Part shown: piece after piece, positions 1-5,074 of the stretch
Layout: every line of letters begins with the position of its first letter
Numbering within the stretch: position 1 is the stretch's first letter
Source: Verrucomicrobiota bacterium
GTDB lineage: Bacteria > Verrucomicrobiota > Verrucomicrobiae > Chthoniobacterales > UBA10450
Direction: 5' to 3'
NCBI GenBank assembly: GCA_003219495.1
Contig: QHOZ01000044.1
Span: 1-5,074 of the forward strand
Length of the DNA stretch: 5,074 bases
Program-made: the position numbers and the translations under genes
The notes under the pieces: model-generated
What the model was told of the DNA's origin: nothing
Database searches by the model: none
What the model saw: the letters and a program-made list of their open reading frames with translations, nothing else

Positions 1-302
1 CCAGAGCCCCCGGTTGCCACGCTCCAAAGAATGATGGCGGTGCCAATGATTATCCACCGCGAAAACCGGTCGGCAAGAAATCCGAGAAGGGGCGCTGAAA
101 TCATGTAGGTCAGCAAAAACGCCGACCCGAGAAACCCTGTGTCTCTCATTGCATTGGGGTCGCCGGGCGCGAAGAACGTCGCCCGAATCCACGGCTCGAC
201 CGCAGCCCGGACTTGCCGATCGATGTAGTTAAAAAGATTGATCGCCAGCAACAGCGCGAGTGCAGAGCGGCCGCCGGGAACGAGACGGTCTTTGGTTTCC
301 AT
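1..302 (-). CDS. Major Facilitator Superfamily transporter, Spinster-like, N-terminal part (runs off the left edge)
   Basis: This is the start of a secondary transporter of the inner membrane. One hundred codons are visible and the rest lies outside the window. A short polar N-terminus (METKDRLVPG) is followed by a first membrane helix at about residues 13-28 ending in NYIDR (25-29). A second helix spans about 57-76 with TYMISAP (65-71), then the MFS motif-A loop GFLADRFSR (74-82), and a third helix spans about 83-98. NYxDR, the YM..AP helix and the G-L-DR loop match what I recall of the Spinster family (animal SPNS1/SPNS2, bacterial Spns); the Asp-Arg pair in helix 1 is implicated in proton coupling there. 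Substrate cannot be read from this fragment. Spinster proteins carry lysophospholipids or sphingosine-1-phosphate in animals, which fits the lipid enzymes transcribed divergently. The ATG at 302-300 is chosen because it precedes a normal MFS N-terminus. No Shine-Dalgarno is visible, and the frame stays open upstream, including a TTG two codons before. MFS membership is secure; the Spinster call is moderately secure. Confidence 0.85.
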   Translation of the reverse strand, partial: METKDRLVPGGRSALALLLAINLFNYIDRQVRAAVEPWIRATFFAPGDPNAMRDTGFLGSAFLLTYMISAPLLGFLADRFSRWIIIGTAIILWSVATGGS

Positions 303-303
303 C

Positions 304-320
304 GCCAATTGTCGATTGGC
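304..320. repeat. Inverted repeat, 6-bp arms with 5-bp spacer, just before the transporter start
   Basis: GCCAAT (304-309) and ATTGGC (315-320) are perfect inverted copies separated by five bases. The repeat lies immediately upstream of the minus-strand ATG at 302. It overlaps the expected transcript start of the candidate promoter at 320-348. It could be a repressor operator or a small hairpin over the translation start. The arms are short, so chance cannot be excluded. Confidence 0.3.
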
Positions 321-348
321 AGATAGATGCCCGCGGGCTACTTGTAAA
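320..348 (-). promoter_or_regulatory. Possible sigma70-type promoter for the transporter gene
   Basis: Read on the minus strand, TTTACA (plus 348-343; five of six matches to TTGACA) is followed after exactly 17 bases by TATCTG (plus 325-320; three of six matches to TATAAT). The spacing is ideal but the -10 is weak. Transcription would begin near 313, leaving a leader of only about ten bases before the ATG at 302, inside the 304-320 dyad. No comparable -35/-10 pair was found for the plus-strand gene starting at 358: TTGGCA at 316-321 has no convincing -10 partner. Confidence 0.25.
329..338. repeat. 10-bp perfect palindrome GCCCGCGGGC in the divergent intergenic region
   Basis: The ten bases read the same on both strands and sit near the centre of the 55-bp gap between two divergent start codons. 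They fall inside the spacer of the candidate minus-strand promoter. A symmetric site there could bind a dimeric regulator controlling both directions. In GC-rich DNA such a palindrome is also fairly common by chance. Confidence 0.25.
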
Positions 349-357
349 CCATAAACG

Positions 358-2562
358 ATGCCTGACATGTCCGCCGGTGAGCGCGTGCTCAATTTTTTTG
401 CCCGGCCGCTCGTCCGTATCTTCTACCGAGTCCGCGCTTTAGGACTGGAGCAACTGCCGGAGGGCGGTTTTCTCCTTTTACCAAATCACATCACATGGGT
501 CGACGCGCTTGTTCTCCAACTCGCCTCCCCGCGGCCGATTCGTTACATCATCGATCAGGAATTTTATCACAAGCTGGCACTGAAACCTTTTCTGCGCGCG
601 GTTGGCTGTATTCCAATTGATTCGCGCAAGGCGCGATCCGCGATTCGCGCTGCGACCGAGCAAATCGCGGCCGGCGAAATCGTTTGTCTGTTTCCCGAAG
701 GACAGCTGACGCGATCCGGAACGCTTCTGCGTCTGCGGCGCGGTTACGAGCTCATCGCGCAACACGCGAACGCGAAAGTTGTCCCCGTTTGGCTCGATCG
801 ACTGTGGGGGTCGATCTTTTCCTTCCAGGGCGGGAAATTTTTCGCGAAATGGCCGAAAGAAATTCCGTATCGCGTTACGGTCGCATTCGGAAAGCCGATT
901 AAGCCGAATGCGGCCGACATCGCGACGGTGCGGGAAGAACTTCTCAAGCTTGGCGAATATTGTTACAGCCGCCGGCCGGCATTAGATCGACATCTTGCGG
1001 AAGTTTGCGTGCGCGGATTGAAACGGCGACGCTTCAGCACCGCCGTCATCGACGGAATGGACCACAGCAAATTGGGACGCGCGAAGTTGCTCGGCGCCGC
1101 GGCCGCATTCAGTCGTTTCTTGCGAAAGGAATTTCCCGATCCGCGGATCGCGATCGTGTTGCCGGCAAGCAAAGGTTCGATGCTGGCAAACCTCGCGGTC
1201 ACGCTCGCCGGCAAAGTTCCCGTTGATTTGAATTTCACGATGGGCCGCGCCGCAAACGAGTTCTGCTGTCAACGCGCGGAATTGCAGGTCGCGATTTCGG
1301 CGGCCGCATTCATGGGGCGGGTAAAAGATTTTCCCTGGCCAGAACGGGTCCTGAAACTGGAGGAATTGCTTCCGCAGCTAAAACCGAGAATTCTTTTTTG
1401 GTGGATGCTGGCGATCTTTTGTCCGACGCCGCTCTTGCTACGGCTTCTTCAAGTTCCAAAAAAAGGCGGGCACGCGGAGGCGAGTTTGCTTTTCACTAGT
1501 GGCAGCACGGGCGATCCAAAAGGCGTGGTGCTAATCCATCGCAACATCGTCGGAAACGTTTCCCAGTTTCGCGAGCTGCTCGACGCCACGCGCAATGACG
1601 CGATCCTCGCCTCGCTCCCCTTTTTCCACAGCTTCGGTGCGACTGTCACACTTTGGTATCCGTTGATCGAAGGCGTGCGCATTGTCACTTATCCCACGCC
1701 GCTCGAAGTCGCGTCGAATGCGGCCCTGATCGAGAAATACAAACTCACGCTCCTGCTCGCGACGCCGACATTTCTGCGCGGCTATTTGCGCAAAGCTCAG
1801 CCGGAACAATTGCGTTCGCTCCGCCTCATCATTACCGGCGCCGAAAAATTGCCGGTCGATCTCGCGAAAACTTTCGAGGAGCGATTCAACCAGCGCGTGT
1901 TTGAAGGTTACGGCCTTACCGAGACTTCGCCCGTCGTCAGCGTGAATCTGCCCGATCCGAAGCCGCGGCGTCCGGGCGAAGAAGTTCAACCCTCGAGTCG
2001 CTTAGGCTCGGTCGGCAAAATGGCTCCCGGAATCGCGGCCGAGATTCGCGAACCGGAAACCGACGCCAAACTTTCGCTTCATGAAACGGGAATGGTTTGG
2101 TTCCGCGGCGTCAATATTTTCGAAGGTTACCTTGGCGACGAAACGCGCACCGCTGAAGTTTTGCGCGACGGCTGGCTGAAAACCGGGGACATCGGGCGCT
2201 TCGACGAAGACGGATTTCTTTACATCGAAGGCCGTTTGTCGCGGTTCTCGAAAATTGGCGGTGAAATGGTGCCGCACGAAGCGATTGAACAAAAGATCAT
2301 CGATGTTCTCGGTCTGGCCGGCCGCGACGAACGCGTAATGGCAATCATGGGCGTGCAAGACCAAGCCAAAGGCGAAGCGCTCGTTCTTCTCACCGCGGTC
2401 GATGTCGATCTTGCGCAATTGCGCGACAAGCTCCGCGAAGCCGGCGTTCCGAATTTGTGGATCCCGAAAAAGATTTCCCGCATAGACGCAATTCCGGTCC
2501 TCGCCTCCGGCAAACTTGATCTCCGGAAATGCCAGGAAGTCGCGGCCCAATGCAAAGAATGA
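358..2562 (+). CDS. aas: Aas-like bifunctional protein: lysophospholipid acyltransferase (PlsC) plus acyl-ACP/acyl-CoA ligase
   Basis: This enzyme likely activates a fatty acid with ATP and transfers the acyl chain to a lysophospholipid at the inner face of the membrane, as E. coli Aas does (about 719 residues; 734 here). The PlsC/LPLAT domain fills roughly residues 10-185. It has the catalytic H44-x4-D49 motif (NHITWVD), GCIPID (83-88), FPEG (112-115) and the VPVW strand (142-145). The AMP-forming ligase spans about 225-734. It shows the P-loop TSGSTGDPKG (380-389), FFHSFG (422-427), YGLTET (518-523), KTGD (608-611), IEGR (623-626), KIGGE (632-636) and the C-terminal catalytic lysine in SGKLD (K719). 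All key residues appear intact. A hydrophobic stretch at 345-366 precedes the P-loop; E. coli Aas is also hydrophobic there. No MFS domain is fused at the N-terminus, unlike LplT-Aas fusions in some bacteria. ATG 358 is chosen (ATG 367 is possible); neither has a clear Shine-Dalgarno. It is translationally joined to the next gene. The symbol is by homology; acyl-donor specificity (ACP or CoA) is not readable. Confidence 0.9.
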   Translation: MPDMSAGERVLNFFARPLVRIFYRVRALGLEQLPEGGFLLLPNHITWVDALVLQLASPRPIRYIIDQEFYHKLALKPFLRAVGCIPIDSRKARSAIRAATEQIAAGEIVCLFPEGQLTRSGTLLRLRRGYELIAQHANAKVVPVWLDRLWGSIFSFQGGKFFAKWPKEIPYRVTVAFGKPIKPNAADIATVREELLKLGEYCYSRRPALDRHLAEVCVRGLKRRRFSTAVIDGMDHSKLGRAKLLGAAAAFSRFLRKEFPDPRIAIVLPASKGSMLANLAVTLAGKVPVDLNFTMGRAANEFCCQRAELQVAISAAAFMGRVKDFPWPERVLKLEELLPQLKPRILFWWMLAIFCPTPLLLRLLQVPKKGGHAEASLLFTSGSTGDPKGVVLIHRNIVGNVSQFRELLDATRNDAILASLPFFHSFGATVTLWYPLIEGVRIVTYPTPLEVASNAALIEKYKLTLLLATPTFLRGYLRKAQPEQLRSLRLIITGAEKLPVDLAKTFEERFNQRVFEGYGLTETSPVVSVNLPDPKPRRPGEEVQPSSRLGSVGKMAPGIAAEIREPETDAKLSLHETGMVWFRGVNIFEGYLGDETRTAEVLRDGWLKTGDIGRFDEDGFLYIEGRLSRFSKIGGEMVPHEAIEQKIIDVLGLAGRDERVMAIMGVQDQAKGEALVLLTAVDVDLAQLRDKLREAGVPNLWIPKKISRIDAIPVLASGKLDLRKCQEVAAQCKE
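2534..2562 (+). promoter_or_regulatory. Translation re-initiation junction (AGGAAG and ATGA overlap)
   Basis: AGGAAG (2534-2539), inside the end of the Aas-like gene, is the best Shine-Dalgarno candidate nearby. It lies 10 bases before an ATG at 2550 and 19 before the ATG at 2559. The latter forms ATGA (2559-2562) with the upstream TGA stop, the classic arrangement for coupled translation. The downstream frame is also open from an ATG at 2529, but that start precedes the Shine-Dalgarno and would add a sequence unrelated to the acyltransferase fold. I prefer 2559, with 2550 as the main alternative. Confidence 0.5.
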
Positions 2563-4241
2563 ACGAGACATTCCATTCCATTTCGAACCGCGCGGCTTCG
2601 TTGTTCATGAAGTCCGTCTTCGGGTATTCCTCGCGCGTTCACGCGATTGGGCGCGAGAACGTCGAACGCGCAGGCGGCTTCCTTCTCGCTTCGAATCACA
2701 TCAGCCATTTCGATCCGCTCATCATTTCGTCAGTCGTGCGGCGAAAGATCGATTGGATGGCGATGGCTGAATTTTTTCCGATGCCAATCGTGGGACCATT
2801 TCTGCGCGCAGTAGACGCATTTCCGGCGGAACGCGATCACGCTGATCGGAAAACGATTCGCACTGCGATTGAGCGTTTGCGGAAAGGCCGGATCGTCGGC
2901 GTTTTCCCCGAAGGCGGTATTCGAGACGGCGCCCGCTCGCTACTTCAGGGTGCGCCATTACGCGCGGGCGCATCGACACTCGCGCACATCGCCGGAGTTC
3001 CGATCGTGCCGTGCGTGATTCTGGGCACCGATCGGCTTTACGCAAAAGGAAGCTGGCTGCCAATTCGGCGCACGCCAGTTTGGATTGGTTTCGGCAAAGC
3101 GATCTCAAATTTTCCCGAACTGGAAAAATCGGTTGCGCGCGAACGCATTGGAACTGAACTCACCGCCGCGTTTCAAAAAATTTACGCCGAACTGCGCGAG
3201 ACATTCGATCTCACGGCCGACGATCTGCCGCACCCGCCGCGCGAACGAATGAAACGAAAGTCTCCGCGGCAGCGACTGCATCGCGCACGCGCGAGCGTTA
3301 TCGACTTCGGGATGTGCGTCGCGATGAATCTTGTCCAATCCCGGCACCGCTTGAACGGAACGAGTGCGACGGACATGGAGCAGTACGTCGCCGACTGCGA
3401 GAAGATGACCGCGCACGAATATTACGCCGCGCCGGAAGATGCCGATCTTACGCGGGCGATTCGAGACGAGAACCTCACAACCATTTCCTGGCGCAGTCCA
3501 ATCGAAACTCCCTTTGCGCAGAACAACTCCGCGCGCGCGGATTTCTTTTGGTCGGAGCGCGGCAAAAGTGCGCCGACCGTGCTCATGTTGCATGCGTTGA
3601 TGTCGGCGAGCCACGTTGGTTATCGGCGCTGGGCCGCGCATTTCAACGAGCTCGGTTGGAACGCCTGCTTTGTGCATTTGCCGTATCATTACTCTCGCGT
3701 GCCGCCCGGTCATTGGAATGGCGAGCTCGCGATCACTGCAAATCTGATTCGCAACGCGGAAGGTTTGCGTCAGAGCGTGATGGAGGTTCGACAACTCATT
3801 GCTGCATTGCGCGAAAGCGGCGGTAACGAATTCGGAATTCTCGGAACAAGTTATGGCGGCTGGATCGGCGCCTTGCTCGCTATGGTCGAGCGCGATCTGC
3901 GCTTCGTCGCGTTAATGGCGCCCATCGTGAACGTCGAGCATGCGATCTGGGAAAATCCGGGAAGCGTATTCATGCGACGCGAGCTGCGCCGCGCGAAAAT
4001 CTCGCCTGAGCTCGTCGCCCGGCATTTTCATCTCAGCTCACCGTCACATAACGAGCCGCTCTGCGATCCGACGCGGATTCTTTTCGCGTCCGGCGATTTC
4101 GATTTGATCGCACGATCGGCAGATATTGAGGCCATCCATGAAAAATGGAGCGGCTCGGAATTGCTCCGCGTTCGCCAGGGACATTTCGGTTATCGCATGA
4201 TGCGGGAAACTGTCGCGCGCTTAAAAGAGCGCGGCCTTTAG
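2559..4241 (+). CDS. PlsC-type acyltransferase fused to an alpha/beta-hydrolase
   Basis: This 560-residue protein joins two opposing lipid activities. The N-terminal PlsC/LPLAT domain (about 10-215) shows catalytic H47-x4-D52 in SNHISHFD, FLRAV (81-85), FPEGG (116-120) and GVPIVP (146-151). This pattern is typical of 1-acylglycerol-3-phosphate acyltransferases. A basic linker follows (about 228-245, rich in Arg/Lys). The C-terminal alpha/beta-hydrolase (about 335-560) has LMLHALMS (342-349) as the oxyanion-hole strand, the nucleophile elbow GTSYGG (S431), an acid in SGDFD (D513 or D515) and the histidine in QGHFGY (H542), so a full Ser-Asp-His triad is present. The segment LPYHYSRVP (374-382) plus the elbow recalls the ABHD18 (DUF2048) family, a tentative match from memory. 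There is no signal peptide, so action at the cytoplasmic membrane face is expected. It follows the Aas-like gene with overlapping stop/start codons and is presumably in the same operon. The inferred role is deacylation and reacylation of phospholipid; the substrate is unknown. Domain calls are secure, the start less so (ATG 2550 or 2529 possible). Confidence 0.88.
   Translation: MNETFHSISNRAASLFMKSVFGYSSRVHAIGRENVERAGGFLLASNHISHFDPLIISSVVRRKIDWMAMAEFFPMPIVGPFLRAVDAFPAERDHADRKTIRTAIERLRKGRIVGVFPEGGIRDGARSLLQGAPLRAGASTLAHIAGVPIVPCVILGTDRLYAKGSWLPIRRTPVWIGFGKAISNFPELEKSVARERIGTELTAAFQKIYAELRETFDLTADDLPHPPRERMKRKSPRQRLHRARASVIDFGMCVAMNLVQSRHRLNGTSATDMEQYVADCEKMTAHEYYAAPEDADLTRAIRDENLTTISWRSPIETPFAQNNSARADFFWSERGKSAPTVLMLHALMSASHVGYRRWAAHFNELGWNACFVHLPYHYSRVPPGHWNGELAITANLIRNAEGLRQSVMEVRQLIAALRESGGNEFGILGTSYGGWIGALLAMVERDLRFVALMAPIVNVEHAIWENPGSVFMRRELRRAKISPELVARHFHLSSPSHNEPLCDPTRILFASGDFDLIARSADIEAIHEKWSGSELLRVRQGHFGYRMMRETVARLKERGL
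4238..4241. other. Overlapping convergent stop codons
   Basis: The plus-strand gene ends with TAG at 4239-4241 and the minus-strand gene ends with TAA read from 4240-4238, so the two coding regions overlap by four bases. There is no intergenic space, and I saw no stem-loop with a T-run at the junction. Any transcription terminator must therefore lie within the opposite gene, and the two transcripts probably overlap at their 3' ends. Confidence 0.85.
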
Positions 4242-5074
4242 CGCAAATGCTCGTAGCCGTGCCAGCGCAGCCGCCAAATGATCTCGCGCAACTGTTCGTT
4301 GTCGGCTGAGAACGCCGGCAGCCATTCGCCGACTTCTTCGCGGCGCCACCAACCTTTCTCGCCCAGCGGCGCAAAGCGATAATGACAAAGCCGCGCGCGA
4401 ACGAAGTGCGGCGGTTTATCCGGGAATGGATTGTTCGCGAGCAACGAGAGCGTGCCGGGATCGTTCTGCAAAAGTTTGGCGACAAAGTTGAATGTCCACG
4501 GGTATTCGCGCGGAGTCGCCATTGCCGCGAACCAAATCTGCCAATCGATGCGGGGCTGATACGGCGCGATAAATGGCGGCCGCCGCTCCGGATCGCCCGG
4601 TTTCGCGATGAATTCGTATTCTTTCCATTTCGTGTCGCCGGTGATCACGGCATCGTCGGTTCCTTCGAAAACAATCTCATCACGTTCGCGCCCAACCGAG
4701 CCGAACGCGCCGTACGTGTTCACGAGGTCGAGACGATTGAATGCTGTGTTCATCATTTGGCGGCGCGAAATCAAATTCATCACCGGCGCGACGCGCAAAT
4801 AGGCAATCAAGATCGACAACGCGAGCGCGACGGTGTTGTTGATTCTTGACGGTTCCGACTCCTGCGCCGCCTTTTCCGCGCGCGCGACGATTCGCTTTGG
4901 CAACACATGACGCAGCAGGGTGTCATCGAAGCAAGCGAGGAACGGAATGATGGTGAGATAATTCAGGAACGAGAGATTTCCGCTGAGGATGAGAAAAACC
5001 TGGAACAGCACGAGCAACGCGCCGGCGATGTGACGAGCCATTCGGGGCCCAAACGAAAACCACGGCACGACCAA
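4238..5074 (-). CDS. Lipase maturation factor (LMF1/LMF2-like) family protein, C-terminal part (5' end beyond the right edge)
   Basis: Only the last 278 residues are present; the first visible codon (TTG, at 5074-5072) is internal, since the family protein is much longer at its N-terminus. The family signatures are strong: SGNLSFLNYL (31-40) followed by ACFDD (47-51), NTYGAFGSV (119-127), WKEYEF (150-155), APYQPRIDWQIWFAA (170-184), LLANNPF (211-217) and WWRR (242-245). Membrane helices are likely near 14-48 and 81-100; the rest is a soluble domain. In vertebrates LMF1 is an endoplasmic-reticulum membrane protein needed for folding of secreted lipoprotein, hepatic and endothelial lipases. The bacterial members have no established role that I know of and would sit in the inner membrane. 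It is convergent with the hydrolase fusion and the two stop codons overlap, so they are separate transcription units. The C-terminus ends soon after the WWRR segment, seemingly shorter than in animal LMF1. Family assignment is very secure; function is unknown. Confidence 0.92.
   Translation of the reverse strand: MVVPWFSFGPRMARHIAGALLVLFQVFLILSGNLSFLNYLTIIPFLACFDDTLLRHVLPKRIVARAEKAAQESEPSRINNTVALALSILIAYLRVAPVMNLISRRQMMNTAFNRLDLVNTYGAFGSVGRERDEIVFEGTDDAVITGDTKWKEYEFIAKPGDPERRPPFIAPYQPRIDWQIWFAAMATPREYPWTFNFVAKLLQNDPGTLSLLANNPFPDKPPHFVRARLCHYRFAPLGEKGWWRREEVGEWLPAFSADNEQLREIIWRLRWHGYEHLR

Noticed and set aside
316..344. Plus-strand promoter TTGGCA-17-TACTTG for the Aas-like gene
   Set aside because: The -35 is good but the -10 has only two of six consensus matches, too weak to annotate.
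260..442. 60-codon open frame on the plus strand spanning the intergenic region
   Set aside because: It overlaps the transporter start and the Aas-like N-terminus on different frames and has no ribosome binding site or recognisable content.
1531..1989. 152-codon open frame on the minus strand inside the ligase region
   Set aside because: It is a shadow of the ligase coding strand, with no start context and no recognisable protein features.
2002..2571. 189-codon open frame on the minus strand, antisense to the ligase domain
   Set aside because: It lies entirely opposite an intact ligase coding region with conserved motifs; its translation shows no recognisable domain. Long antisense frames are expected in this GC-rich codon pattern.
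3105..3794. 229-codon open frame on the minus strand, antisense to the linker and hydrolase start
   Set aside because: The plus strand there encodes conserved hydrolase motifs. The antisense product is Arg/Phe-rich without family signatures.
3314..3826. 170-codon open frame on the plus strand overlapping the fusion gene in another frame
   Set aside because: The composition is Arg/Ala/Cys-rich, typical of an off-frame reading, and the main frame has the conserved residues.
4382..4849. 155-codon open frame on the plus strand opposite the lipase maturation factor
   Set aside because: The minus strand carries the strongly conserved maturation-factor motifs; the plus-strand product has low complexity and is rich in Arg.
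1..5074. CRISPR arrays, tRNA/rRNA genes, insertion sequences or attachment sites
   Set aside because: No regularly spaced repeats, cloverleaf-like or rRNA sequence, transposase motifs or flanking direct repeats were seen. Almost all bases are in the four coding regions.

Overview
The window holds four genes and almost no non-coding DNA. They form a compact lipid-remodelling neighbourhood. Base composition is moderately GC-rich, with many tcgcg/gcgcg runs. The gene set is a stand-alone Aas-like acyltransferase/acyl-ligase, a PlsC acyltransferase fused to a hydrolase, and a bacterial lipase maturation factor. Together with weak or absent Shine-Dalgarno motifs, this recalls soil Verrucomicrobiota (Chthoniobacter/Udaeobacter-like). 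That assignment is an impression from style and gene content; no phylogenetic marker is present.

Layout: positions 302-1 (minus) are the N-terminal 100 codons of a Major Facilitator transporter whose start looks like the Spinster family. A 55-bp divergent intergenic region (303-357) carries two short dyads and a possible minus-strand promoter. Positions 358-2562 (plus) encode a complete 734-residue Aas-type protein: a PlsC/LPLAT acyltransferase domain followed by an AMP-forming acyl-ACP/acyl-CoA ligase. It overlaps a second plus-strand gene by an ATGA junction at 2559-2562. That second gene (to 4241) encodes a PlsC acyltransferase fused to an alpha/beta-hydrolase with an apparently complete catalytic triad. 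From the right edge, on the minus strand, 5074-4238 encodes the C-terminal 278 residues of a lipase maturation factor (LMF1/LMF2-like) protein. Its stop codon overlaps the stop of the hydrolase fusion.

Working model (inference): the divergent transporter may move lysophospholipid or another amphipathic lipid. The Aas-like protein would activate fatty acids and re-acylate lysophospholipid. The PlsC-hydrolase fusion could remove acyl chains (hydrolase) and put others back (PlsC), giving a Lands-type deacylation/reacylation cycle within one operon. In E. coli the counterpart is LplT-Aas, where the transporter is also a Major Facilitator member but of another family. The lipase maturation factor beside a lipid hydrolase is suggestive but could be coincidental. 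The most unusual element is the acyltransferase-hydrolase fusion.
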